Assembly: GCA_001310375.1 (NCBI GenBank)
Contig: BAXC01000008.1
Span: 1-64,000 of the forward strand
DNA length: 64,000 bases
Reading direction: 5' to 3'
From: Bacillus sp. JCM 19041
GTDB lineage: Bacteria; Bacillota; Bacilli; Bacillales; Bacillaceae_D
The notes beneath the pieces are model-generated. The model ran no database searches. It was not told the DNA's origin and saw only the letters and a list, made by a program, of their open reading frames with translations. The position numbers and the translations under genes were made by a program. Shown one piece after another: positions 54,503 through 63,920 of the stretch; within the stretch, counting starts at the first letter, position 1; each line of letters starts with the position of its first letter.

Positions 54503-55480
54503 TTAATGCCCATACACTGGGTGTGCCACATATGGCTCTTCCAAACTTGACATCTCGCCCTCATCAAGTTTAACCGACAATGCTGCAACCGCATCTTCAA
54601 GGTGATGGATTTTCGTCGCCCCAACAATTGGTGCCGTAATTGGCTGTTTGTTTAAGACCCATGCAAGTGCGACTTGTGCACGAGGAATGTCTCGCTTAGC
54701 AGCAATCTCTGCAACCTGGTCGATGATGCTGCGATCCGCATCAACCATTGCACCAACGAGACGGTCTCCTGCTTCATCATTACCAGAGCGCGTTGTCTGT
54801 TCTTCCCAGTCACGTGTGAGTCGCCCTTTTGCAAGTGGGCTCCATGGAATTACGCCAATCCCCTCTGACTCACAAAGCGGTAACATTTCCCGCTCTTCTT
54901 CTCGATAAAGTAAATTATATAAATTCTGCATTGAGACAAATTTTGTCCACCCATGCTGCTCTGCAATATGCTGCGCCTTCATGAATTGCCAAGCATACAT
55001 TGAGGATGCACCAATATAGCGCGCTTTACCAGCCTTAACAACATCATGCAGCGCCTCCATTGTTTCTTCAATTGGCGTCGTGTAATCAAAACGATGAATC
55101 TGATACAAATCAACGTAGTCTGTGCCAAGTCTCTTTAAGCTGTTATCAATTTCATTCATAATCGCTTTCCGTGACAAGCCACCACTATTCGGACTTTTTT
55201 TCATCGGAAAATACACTTTTGTCGCAAGAACAACCTCATCTCGACTTGTAAAATCCTTTAAAGCACGACCAACAATTTCTTCACTTGTTCCATCGGAATA
55301 GATATTTGCTGTATCAAAGAAGTTAATGCCCAGGCCAAGCGCTTTTTTAATAAATGGCCTACTCGTTTCTTCATCTAGAGACCACGGAGCAATACCTCGT
55401 TCCGGCATCCCGTAACTCATACAGCCAAGACAAATACGTGACACATCCAAACCTGTGCGACCTAACTTGATATACTCCAT
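54503..55480 (-). CDS. Aldo/keto reductase (GSP69/YhdN-like group)
   Basis: Intact, 325 residues. LGRTGLDVSRICLGCMSYGM opens the barrel; catalytic Asp/Tyr are in NFFDTANIYSDGTSEEIVGR, Lys in LATKVYFPMKKSP and His in YQIHRFDYTTP. Cofactor region PIVGATKIHHLEDAVAALSV. Related to general-stress aldo/keto reductases of Bacillus. Last gene of a MerR-MFS-AKR cluster and likely induced with it. Confidence 0.88.
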   Translation of the reverse strand: MEYIKLGRTGLDVSRICLGCMSYGMPERGIAPWSLDEETSRPFIKKALGLGINFFDTANIYSDGTSEEIVGRALKDFTSRDEVVLATKVYFPMKKSPNSGGLSRKAIMNEIDNSLKRLGTDYVDLYQIHRFDYTTPIEETMEALHDVVKAGKARYIGASSMYAWQFMKAQHIAEQHGWTKFVSMQNLYNLLYREEEREMLPLCESEGIGVIPWSPLAKGRLTRDWEEQTTRSGNDEAGDRLVGAMVDADRSIIDQVAEIAAKRDIPRAQVALAWVLNKQPITAPIVGATKIHHLEDAVAALSVKLDEGEMSSLEEPYVAHPVYGH

Positions 55481-55511
55481 CCTCTGAACACTCCTTTATT
55501 ATTAAAAATTG

Positions 55512-56732
55512 TCATATAGACTGCTTCTCCATCTCTGGGTGCTGTACCTCCTTTGCTGCCGTTGTTTTCTGCAAAAGTATAAACGCGACAGCGACCATCA
55601 CCACACAGACCCAATTAACGAAACGAAAACCAGCGATTTGTGCAATAAAACCACTGCTTAAGCTACCAACTAGCCTCCCTAAAGTCGAGCCATTTGAATA
55701 AACGGTAGCGGCAATCCCAGGAGACGTAGGAATTAAATCGCTAAAGTAACTTAAACCATTACCCATTAACACCGCTACAAGCGTTGCCTGAAACAGTTGA
55801 GCGACGATGAGCTGCCAGGAAGCGGTCGCAAATGCTAAACCAACAAAATAAATGGCGGCAACTACGCACCCTAATAAGATAAATCGATGGTTACTGATCC
55901 GCTTCCCTAACGATCCAAAGAACAGCATAATTGGAATTTCTAGCCCTGCACAAATGCTGACAACTAACCCTACATCAGCATGGCTACCACCTAGTACATT
56001 AACAATAAAGAGAGGAGTGTTAATGCCATTAATGGCATTAACAGCAAATAAAAAAATAAACGCTATAAACGGTAAAGCGATTCCTTTATGACGCAAAGAG
56101 GCGATACTTGTTTTTTTCTTCGCAGCACCTTGCCCCTCCGGCATTTTCCTATTTTTCAAGAAAAAGATCACTAATGTAGCAATCGTCAAGAAAATCATTG
56201 ATGTTGCCAAAAACAACCCAACATAACCAAGTGTTGCAAGCAAAAGTGTACCGAGCAACGGCCCTATGAGAAACCCTAATGAAACAAGCGAGCGTAACGT
56301 TGATTTTGCGAATGTTTTATCATCTGACTTACTTTCATTTGCAGATTCTTGTGCATACGCAAAGATTTGTGGCATCGCCGCAGCACCAAAGCCGTTAAAG
56401 AAACTCACTGAAAGCAACAGAAAAAAGAAATTTTCAAATAATAAATACGATCCATATCCAACCGCAGATGAGAACAAAGCTGCAACAATGAGCCATTTCC
56501 GGTCAACTCCGCTATCAGAATAAGCGGCAATAAATGTGTTTGCAAGCACTCCTGCAAGAGACGTCACCGCCATAAAAACGCCAAATGCAGCAGTACTCAT
56601 GCCAAGCACTTCCGTACCATATAAAGATAAATAAGGCATCGTGATTGAAATACTTGTGCCAATTAAGAGCATGCACACAATAAATAACCCAAACCCTTTA
56701 ATGACAAACAGATCCTTAAACCGTTTAAGCAA
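55512..56732 (-). CDS. MFS transporter, sugar-efflux (SetA/SotB-like) type
   Basis: Intact, 406 residues, twelve helices. ITMPYLSLYGTEVLGMSTAA FGVFM, AYSDSGVDRKWLIVAAL and TFAKSTLRSLVSLGFLIGPL LGT match the SetA/sugar-efflux subgroup of MFS. TTG start with GAGGAGATGA upstream. A hairpin (AACGCTTT/AAAGCGTT, 56747-56770) precedes the ribosome-binding site. Next to a MerR regulator and an aldo/keto reductase: carbonyl- or sugar-derived toxin export is plausible. Confidence 0.85.
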   Translation of the reverse strand: MLKRFKDLFVIKGFGLFIVCMLLIGTSISITMPYLSLYGTEVLGMSTAAFGVFMAVTSLAGVLANTFIAAYSDSGVDRKWLIVAALFSSAVGYGSYLLFENFFFLLLSVSFFNGFGAAAMPQIFAYAQESANESKSDDKTFAKSTLRSLVSLGFLIGPLLGTLLLATLGYVGLFLATSMIFLTIATLVIFFLKNRKMPEGQGAAKKKTSIASLRHKGIALPFIAFIFLFAVNAINGINTPLFIVNVLGGSHADVGLVVSICAGLEIPIMLFFGSLGKRISNHRFILLGCVVAAIYFVGLAFATASWQLIVAQLFQATLVAVLMGNGLSYFSDLIPTSPGIAATVYSNGSTLGRLVGSLSSGFIAQIAGFRFVNWVCVVMVAVAFILLQKTTAAKEVQHPEMEKQSI

Positions 56733-56780
56733 GTTGTCATCTCCTCTAACGCTTTAATAGAAAGCGTTTACTAAAATGCA

Positions 56781-56803
56781 ACCTCCTCTTTTTGAGGAGC
56801 CTT
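56781..56803 (-). terminator. Hairpin after the MerR gene
   Basis: CTCCTC and GAGGAG around five T, between MerR and MFS genes; a partial terminator. Confidence 0.45.
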
Positions 56804-56812
56804 TTGTTTCAA

Positions 56813-57193
56813 TCACACTTCTTGGGCGGTTTTGGTTTGGCTCGCTTCCATTTTTTCATAACGGTCAATTTTATAGTCGAGACGGTCAAGCGTATTGTTC
56901 ATGTCATTTAACCGTAACAAGAGCTGTTCCCGCTGTTCAACCAAGATATCTTTTCGTTCGCTAACCGTTTCATCACCTTGCTGATATAATTTAACGTACT
57001 CGATTAAAACCTCAATCGGCAGACCCGCAGCTCGCATGCATTTAGCGAATTCAATCCGACGCACATCTAGATCAGTATACTTTCGTATTCCGCTTGAATG
57101 ACGTTGCACGCGCGGAATTAATCCAATTCGTTCATAATAACGTAGCGTATCTTGAGAAAGACCTAGCTTCTCACTTACTTCAGATATAAGCAT
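56813..57193 (-). CDS. MerR-family transcriptional regulator
   Basis: Intact, 126 residues from ATG at 57193 (AAGGGAGAG upstream). ISEVSEKLGLSQDTLRYYER IGLIP and RIEFAKCMRAAGLPIEVLIE YVKL are MerR-family helix-turn-helix and coiled-coil segments; one Cys (FAKCMRAAG) corresponds to the sensor position of AdhR/NmlR-type carbonyl regulators. Its own promoter has the 19-bp spacer that MerR proteins act on. Confidence 0.88.
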   Translation of the reverse strand: MLISEVSEKLGLSQDTLRYYERIGLIPRVQRHSSGIRKYTDLDVRRIEFAKCMRAAGLPIEVLIEYVKLYQQGDETVSERKDILVEQREQLLLRLNDMNNTLDRLDYKIDRYEKMEASQTKTAQEV

Positions 57194-57220
57194 GTTGTTC
57201 TCTCCCTTTTTTTTATTCTT

Positions 57221-57251
57221 ATCGTAGCACCTGGAGTTCACTTCAAGGCAA
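57221..57251 (-). promoter_or_regulatory. MerR-type promoter with 19-bp spacer and dyad
   Basis: Minus strand TTGCCT (57246-57251), 19-base spacer (TGAAGTGAACTCCAGGTGC), TACGAT (57221-57226). The spacer carries a dyad (CCTTGAAGT / ACTCCAGG) like that of AdhR-type sites. A spacer two bases longer than optimal is diagnostic for MerR-controlled promoters. Confidence 0.8.
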
Positions 57252-57268
57252 GCTTTTTTACAGATTGT

Positions 57269-58489
57269 TCACTTTTTTTGTTCCATTCCCTTTCCGCTCA
57301 CTAGAAAAATAGCAAGCGCAACCATTGTTGATCCACTCATAATTACCCCCATTGGCCAAGCACTCGTTTCAACCGACAATCCAACAAGTGGTGAAACAGT
57401 TGCACCAAACAAGTACGGAAGTAACCCCATTAAAGCAGCTGCACTACCTGCCGATGTCCCTGCGCTTCCATTGCGAGGGAGAAACAAGTTGTATTTGCAA
57501 TACCCACGCACATGAGCATGATAAAGACTGGTAATACAACAAAAACGAGTGGCGCATCAATCAAAAGCATTGAAATGAGAAAGAAGCTTGTGAACACAGA
57601 AAGTATAAGTCCATATAAGAGTATTGTCCGCTCTGGAAGGATTGCTACAAAACGCCCTGCAAGTTGGTTTCCAATGATTATGCCTATTCCATTAAGAGCA
57701 ATTAATAAACTATAGGCACTAGGTGTGACGCCATAGAACGTCTGGTACAAAAAAAGGCGACCCAGCAACAAAAGCAAATGCACCAGCCATGACAAAGCCT
57801 TGTGCAAGTGCAATCCCAAAAAACACCCGCTCCTTAACAAGATCCCCGAACGTAAGAACTGTTTGTTTTAAATTGTTTTTAGAACGACGTGATTCTGGTA
57901 ACGACTCCTCAAACGTTACGCAGACAATGACAACCATCACCACCGTAATTAACGCAAGCACGGCAAATACACTCCGCCAACCAGTGGCCTCTAAGATTGT
58001 GCTGCCGATAACAGGGGCAAGGATCGGTGAAAGTCCAGTCATAACCATCAGCATTGAGAAAAACTGTGTTAACGATTTTCCGGAATACAGATCCCTCGCG
58101 ATTGCCCGAGCAATAACGACACTAGCCGAGGCAGAAAAACCTTGCAAAAAACGAGCGACGATAAACACCCAAATGGATGGTGCAAAAAAACAAAGCAACG
58201 AAGCAGCGATATAAAGGAACAGGAAGAATACAAGCGGTTTCTTCCTCCCACGCGCATCACTGATTGGTCCAATGATTAGCTGTCCGCATGCAAGACCAAG
58301 CAACGCGGCAGTTAAACTAAGCTGCACAAGTGAGGCGTTTGTTTGAAAGTTTTCCGCAATCGCAGGAAAACTCGGTAAATACATATCGACCGTGAGTGAT
58401 CCAAAGGCTGCGAGCGACCCAAGCATGATCGCTAACCATAATCGACTTCCTGAATGTACCGGTCGAGGTTCGGTCCGAGTTGATTCCAT
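57269..58489 (-). CDS. Bcr/CflA-type multidrug efflux MFS transporter, two frameshifts
   Basis: About 406 residues. VDMYLPSFPAIAENFQTNAS LVQLSLTAALLGLACGQLII GPISDARGRKKPL is the Bcr/CflA signature; RFLQGFSASASVVIARAIAR DL and TGLSPILAPVIGSTILEATG WRSVF follow. Frames shift near 57745 and 57470. Terminates just before the MerR promoter; it may belong to that regulon, but it is read from its own upstream region. Confidence 0.87.
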
Positions 58490-59055
58490 ATGTCCCTCCT
58501 CACTGAAATTTTTTTATATCTGCATAGACTACATGCTGGAGTGGGCTCCAAGTCAAGTGGTGAAGTTGCCGTTTTTCTTAAAGATGTTTTTTCAATTGGT
58601 GTCAAAATATCAATGCAAAAAGAATCCAGATATAAACAAACATGAGAAACGCGTTTTCTTTAGCAAGCCGTACTAGTACTGTATGTAAGGCAGACCATTC
58701 AAAAAAACATGCTTTGTTCGTTTTAATACAACCAGTTCGCTAATGACTTTGAAACAAGCTACCCTTTCTGAGTTATCATGCTTTGATTATAGTTCCACCA
58801 CCAGCCCCTCTCTTTTGGTGCCGGATTTTTACGATTTACTTCTAAAAGAAAAAGGCAGAACTCACTATTGTTTTCAAAGATTAGTTTCATGCTCCAGACA
58901 ACCATTTCCATTTTATATACATACATTCACGCTCATTTTATTTTTTCCCAACCTATCATTTGCACTGATTCCTCCCTTTTATTAGAATTCTGTTATAAAA
59001 TAAATACAGAATACTTAGCAAATTGATAATCTTGTACACAAAAAAGGAGGCTCCT
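58490..59055. other. Intergenic region without a supported gene
   Basis: No gene could be supported between the Bcr-type exporter and ggt. The only sizeable open frame (58743-58985) has no ribosome-binding site and no protein-like pattern. Near the end, ATTCTG and CAGAAT (58986-59013) form a loose inverted repeat around TATAAA, possibly part of the ggt promoter. Confidence 0.5.
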
Positions 59056-61460
59056 ATGAAGAAAACAAGCCAGTTATTCAGCGTTTTATTGGTTTTTGGT
59101 GTCAGCTTCACCAGCAGCTTCCCTACTCATGCACAATCTGGAACCAATACGGAGTCAGAGTATGTCAACCCTGACCGTGATGATGAAGGAACTGTTGACA
59201 CCGGTGACTTAGGTATGGTCGTCACTGCTCACCCAGAGGCCTCTGAAATTGGAGCCGACGTACTAAAAAACGGCGGGAACGCAATTGATGCGGCAGGAGC
59301 GGTTCATTTTGCGCTTAACACCGTTGAACCGATGATGTCAGGAATTGGTGGTGGTGGTTTTCTCATGTATTACGAAGCAGAGGAAGACCAGGTACACATT
59401 CTTGACAGCCGTGAACGCGCTCCGTCGGGCGCAACGCCCGACATGTTTCTTGATCCTTCACAGACCGTAACAGGACCGGGGCAATTTTTGTTTGGCGCAA
59501 TTGAGCAGAACTATGAAGATGACAATCAGTTTCAAATAAGCGATATAACAATTTCTGATTTAGATGATGGTGAAACATTATTTTCGTATCAATTTGATGG
59601 TGAACCTGGAGCTAAACTGCCAGATGATGCATTTGCGACTCAATTTGAAAGAGGCACTGTACTAGACGACAGCGGACTGCTTACGTTTGGAGAACCTCAT
59701 GGAACAAACCGGTCTTCTTTTTTAAGACTTGAACCATCCATGGTGGAAAGTGAAAACAGTGAGTTGCTTGTTCGTTTCAAACTAGATGATCCTGGTGATG
59801 ACCGTCGCATGCGCTTTTGGCTCCGTTCAGACGCGTTTAGACCAGGAAGCACATATGCTGTCAACGGGTACGGCGTTGAAATTGATACGAAAGCTAATGA
59901 ATTAAAGCTGATTCGCTCCAAAGAAGGAACATCCACCACTTTGGAAACGATGCCTTATGATGAGTCCACTACCTGGCAGTCTTTACGCTTCCAACTAGAC
60001 GATAGTGAGTTAAAAGCGCGCCTTTGGGAAGATGGCGAAACTGAGCCTGATTCGTGGATGGTTGAAACAGTCGCCGCTGGTGCACTCCCTTTTTCTGAAC
60101 GAGTTGAGAGTGGTCTTTCTGTCGGTATTCCTGGTTCGTTAAAAGGACTGGAAGCCGCTTCGGATGAGTGGGGGACGATGTCATTTGCGTCTTTAATTGA
60201 ACCATCGATTGATCTGGCCGAAAATGGTGTCACCGTCAATTGGGTACTCGCTGAAGCAATTAAGAGCAACGAGTCCAAGTTAAAAAAGAGCAGCGGAAGT
60301 GAGATCTTTTTTGATGATGAAGGAGAGCCGTTAAAAGAAGGTGACCAGCTTATTCAATCCGACCTCGCTTATACATTTTCGTTAATTGCCGAGCATGGTT
60401 CCGATGTGTTCTATGATGGTGAGATTGGCGAAGCCATTGCCTCTGCCGTCCAAGATGCAGGAGGAAGCTTAAATATCGATGACTTTAAAGATTACGAAGT
60501 GAGCAACCATGAGCCAATTTGGGGCAGCTACAAAGGATACGAGATTGCGACGATGCCCCCGCCAAGTTCAGGTGGATTAACGATGTTGCAACTTTTGGCT
60601 ATGTCAGAACAACTTGAGTTAACAGATCAAGACGTCCGTTCCGCTTCAAAATACCACCTCCTCACCGAAATGATGCGTCTCGCTTATGCAGACCGAGCGA
60701 TGTACATGGGCGATCCTGAGTATGTTGATGTTCCACAACAAGGGCTTTTGCATGAGGACTACATCGCCAAACGCGTCACGCAAATCGATGTTGATCAAGC
60801 AAGTCAAGAAGGCAAGGCAGGTGATCCGTGGCAATACGATGAGGGCGAGCCATTCTCTACCATCAAGCAACCTGATGATAAAAAGGAAGGTCAAACAACC
60901 CATTTCACGATTGCAGATCAATGGGGCAATTGGGTTTCTTATACAACAACAATTGAACAAGTATTTGGTTCCGGAATCGTCCCAGACAGTTATGGGATCG
61001 TTTTAAATAATGAACTGACAGACTTTGATGCCATTCCAGCGGTGCCAATCAAGTGGAACCAGGGAAGCGTCCGCTTAGCAGCATGACGCCAACCATCGTC
61101 TTTAAAGATGATAAGCCATTCATGACAGCTGGTTCTCCCGGCGGTGCAACAATTATTTCGTCGGTTACCCACGTCCTTATGAATACGCTTGGTTACAACA
61201 TGCCTCTAAAAGACGCCATTGAAGAACCTCGAATCTATACAAATGCAACAGCTGCACTAAGACACGAGTCTGGCATCGCTGATAATGTCCTACAAGCATT
61301 AGTCGACATGGGGCATAGACTCGAAGAAAGACCTGTAGAAATCGGCAATGCCAACAGCCTCCTTTATGATAAAAAAGCAGGCGTTTATGTTGGAGCTGCG
61401 GACTCCTCTCGTGAAGGATCAGCAATCGGCATTAAATCCGAAGCTCAAGAGAACGAGTAA
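59056..61460 (+). CDS. ggt: Gamma-glutamyltransferase with a ~200-residue inserted domain; one frameshift
   Basis: About 801 residues (usual length 530-590), secreted: signal peptide MKKTSQLFSVLLVFGVSFTS SFPTHA. GGT blocks: GMVVTAHPEASEIGADVLKN GGNAIDAA, SGIGGGGFLMYY, DSRERAPSGATPDMFLD, then FSERVESGLSVGIPGSLKGL EAA and APSSGGLTMLQLL-type PPPSSGGLTMLQLLAMS. The self-cleavage/nucleophile Thr is Thr614 in EGQTTHFTIADQWGNWV. Between MFLD and FSERV lies an extra segment of about 205 residues (135-343) of beta-rich, acidic sequence (see findings). A shift near 61050 precedes VEPGKRPLSSMTPTIVF. AAAGGAGG precedes the ATG. Confidence 0.9.
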
Positions 61461-61593
61461 TTGTCGATGAAACCTGATCAAACAACCATTCTATAGCATT
61501 CATTGTCTTAGTCTATAAATGAAAAATACTTCTAGGTTGTCGACAAAGTCGATAACGACCCACACTGAAAAGAAAACGCTTGTCTACAGCCTG

Positions 61594-61628
61594 AAAGCGC
61601 CACTGTGATAGTGGCGCTTCTTTTATTA
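61594..61628 (+). terminator. Terminator of ggt
   Basis: AAGCGCCACT and AGTGGCGCTT around five bases, followed by TTTT. Confidence 0.8.
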
Positions 61629-61674
61629 TGTAAAAACCGTCTATGAATGTAGCACTCATAGACGTAGATCCGAT

Positions 61675-61974
61675 TTATACCGCAGTAAAGATATTTCGTT
61701 TCCCACCACTGTCTTGAACAACTGCTAATCCGAGGATTGCTTGTACGAGTGCTCCTGAATCTAAGTTCTGAGCATCAACGATATAAGCAACTGTTCCTCC
61801 ACCGATCGGGAAATTGTTACATCCAATAATATAAAGATTTCCTTGTGCGATTGAAAAGTTCTTAACACCTGGAGCACCTGGTCCTGGACTTGTGCATCCT
61901 GAATCTGCTTGATCTCCTTTAAATGTTAATACGATTACTTCACCAAGAGTTGGTACTGGGATTCTAATAGCCAT
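61675..61974 (-). CDS. Small protein of unknown function, possibly spore-associated
   Basis: From ATG at 61974 (AGGAGAG upstream) 99 residues: AIRIPVPTLGEVIVLTFKGD, then a Pro/Gly stretch SGCTSPGPGAPGVKNF, then YIIGCNNFPIGGGTVAYIVD and QNLDSGALVQAILGLAVVQD. Beta-rich with two Cys, without signal peptide or charged core. I do not recognise the family; composition recalls spore coat/exosporium proteins but that is only an impression. Confidence 0.6.
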   Translation of the reverse strand: MAIRIPVPTLGEVIVLTFKGDQADSGCTSPGPGAPGVKNFSIAQGNLYIIGCNNFPIGGGTVAYIVDAQNLDSGALVQAILGLAVVQDSGGKRNIFTAV

Positions 61975-62100
61975 ACGATCTCTCCTAGCATTCAAATTGA
62001 ATTACCAACACATTCTATGTCGCATTCTCTTCTCGCTTGGACAGATAGATCTACTAAAAATCAAAATGATGATTGAACCTATGAATCATCATTCGTAGAC

Positions 62101-62129
62101 TTGTACTGTTCTGAAAATTGCATTATAAT
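62101..62129 (+). promoter_or_regulatory. Candidate SigA promoter
   Basis: TTGTAC (62101-62106), 17-base spacer and TATAAT (62124-62129). Confidence 0.4.
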
Positions 62130-62130
62130 T

Positions 62131-62325
62131 ATGAAATCGGTTCTAGAAGAATATCCCATCGACACCCTTACGCTATTAATCATTCTTGCAGTAGGTTGAT
62201 CACTAAAAGGATTAAAAATAAAAGGTTGGGTTTTCATGAGTCAACAAGTCATACGGATATTCGTTATTTCCGTATCCGCTTACGCAATTGTTTATTTGTA
62301 TCTACCGATTGCCTCTTCTTTTTAG
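62131..62325 (+). CDS. Small membrane ORF, possibly interrupted by an in-frame TGA
   Basis: The frame from ATG 62131 reads MKSVLEEYPIDTLTLLIILA VG, TGA (62197), then SLKGLKIKGWVFMSQQVIRI FVISVSAYAIVYLYLPIASSF to a stop at 62325; an ATG at 62236 begins MSQQVIRIF. The sequence has two membrane-like segments. If the TGA was a Trp codon, the protein is 64 residues. Against this, the promoter -10 abuts the first ATG, and neither ATG has a strong ribosome-binding site, so only the short 29-residue version may be made, or none. Confidence 0.3.
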
Positions 62326-62460
62326 TCGTAAACATGACATATGCTTTTGCTTTTCTCAACTTTCATTATACGTTTACTGATGAATCCCGCTAAAAGCAAT
62401 TATCATAACAACTAGAAGCCCTCTATAGAAGGCTTCCCATCATAAAAAAACAACTCACTA

Positions 62461-62635
62461 CTAAACGCTTACCAGCTTCGCTTCGTCACGATACATTGCC
62501 AAGTCAATGTGATAAGTGGTCCTGTAGTTATTTAAAGCAACAACTACCGCACCAGGTGCAGTCCAAGTCCTTACATATTCTTCCCATGACCCATCTGACT
62601 GAAGCATTGAAAACAAGCCATCTCCCCACCTTTTA
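62461..62635 (-). pseudogene. C-terminal remnant of an alpha/beta hydrolase
   Basis: Directly after the dehydrogenase stop the minus strand reads RWGDGLFSMLQSDGSWEEYV RTWTAPGAVVVALNNYRTTY HIDLAMYRDEAKLVSV and stops. The W...PGA...ALNNYR pattern is that of the cap domain of epoxide-hydrolase-type alpha/beta hydrolases. No start codon, nucleophile or His is present, so this is an internal/C-terminal fragment. Confidence 0.4.
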
Positions 62636-62646
62636 TTGAATGCTCC

Positions 62647-63704
62647 TTATTTATTCAACATAGCCGCAATGATTTCTGAAGTCACTTCTTCTGTAGAGTG
62701 AGACCCACCAAGATCTGGTGTTAATATGCCTTTGCTCGTCACTTTTTCAATTGAATTAAGCAGATGTGTGCCAAGTTCGGTCTCCCCAAACTGATCAAGC
62801 ATTAATTTTGCTGTCCAAATTTGGCCAATTGGATTAGCAATACCTTTGCCAAGAATATCTGGAGCGGAACCGTGAACTGGTTCAAACATCGACGGGTACT
62901 TGCCATTTACGTTTATATTGGCAGCAGGGCAATACCGATACTTCCCATAATAGCGGCTCCAATGTCCGTTAAAATATCCCCAAATAAATTAGAAGCAACA
63001 ATGACATCAAACTGCTCGGGTTTCGTCACAAAAAAAGCGGCTAACGCATCAATGTGCTGTGAATCGGTTCGTACACCTTCATAATCTTTGCTTACTTCTT
63101 GGAAAACCTCGTCCCAAAACGGCATTGAATGGATGATGCCATTTGACTTCGTCGCACTTGTTACTTGTTTATTTCGTTTTAATGCTAAGTCAAACGCATA
63201 ACGCATCGCTCGTTCTGTTCCTTTACGTGTAAAAATCGCGTTTTGGATCGCAACTTCGTCTTCCCCGCTATGTATTCGACCGCCTGAAGAGCTATACTCC
63301 CCCTCACTATTCTCACGGACAACAAGCAAATCAAAGTCTTTTGGATTTGCAAGTGGCGACTGAATCCCTTGAAGCACCTTAGCAGGTCTTATATTAATGA
63401 CTTGTTCAAACTCACGCCGGATTTTAATTAATAAGCCCCATAATGAAATATGGTCTGGAACCAATTTCGGATTGCCAACTGCTCCTAAAAAGATGGCATC
63501 AAACGGCTTTAATTGTTCCAAACCGTCTTCCGGCATCATCATACCGTGTTCTAAATAATAATCTGAGCTCCATGGAAATGAAGTGAAGTCAAACGTTATT
63601 CCCCCGTGCAATTCCGCAACCGCTTTCAATAAACGTTCTGCTTGAGGCACAACTTCTTTTCCAATTCCGTCCCCTGGGATACTTGCAATCGTCAAATGCT
63701 TCAT
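62647..63704 (-). CDS. Tartrate/D-malate/isopropylmalate-type dehydrogenase, one frameshift
   Basis: About 353 residues of the IDH/IMDH family. IASIPGDGIGKEVVPQAERL opens the fold; the substrate-site Arg pair lies in IKIRREFEQVINIRPAK; VRENSEGEYSSSGGR, then the metal-ligand Asp motifs in VASNLFGDILTDIGAAIMGS and, after a frameshift near 62925, MFEPVHGSAPDILGKGIANP. The long DHISLWGLLIKIRREFEQVI segment favours tartrate/D-malate dehydrogenase (B. subtilis YcsA type) over LeuB. ATG at 63704 chosen over 63707 for a 7-base gap from GAGGAGG. Divergent from a GntR regulator. Confidence 0.86.
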
Positions 63705-63768
63705 CATACATCCTCCTCAATCTATTTTGTTTTGATTCGACTAAAGCGTCGTCGGTCGACCGTCGATT

Positions 63769-63804
63769 TGATAGAATTATACTATCATTCTCACTTATCC
63801 GCAA
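63769..63804. promoter_or_regulatory. Operator and promoter of the dehydrogenase gene
   Basis: TGATAG and CTATCA flank seven bases (63769-63787). On the minus strand TTGCGG (63799-63804), 17-base spacer and TATAAT (63776-63781) form the promoter, with the -10 inside the inverted repeat, so a GntR repressor bound there would block transcription. Confidence 0.6.
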
Positions 63805-63920
63805 GATCACTTTTTGCTGTTGTTGCCACGTCTCGCAAACTGAGATATGCTTTCTATGAGAGTAGAGGCATGGTTCCTCCCAAAAGATAGAGCGTTCATT
63901 TTTTTTAAGAGGAGATATTT

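Noticed and set aside
58743..58985. Plus-strand frame of 80 codons before ggt
   Set aside because: No ribosome-binding site, Ser/Phe/Leu-rich without a domain pattern; looks like AT-rich noise.
62118..62393. Plus-strand frame of 91 codons
   Set aside because: His/Arg-rich with no protein pattern; the +1 frame in the same DNA gives membrane-like sequence and better codon use.
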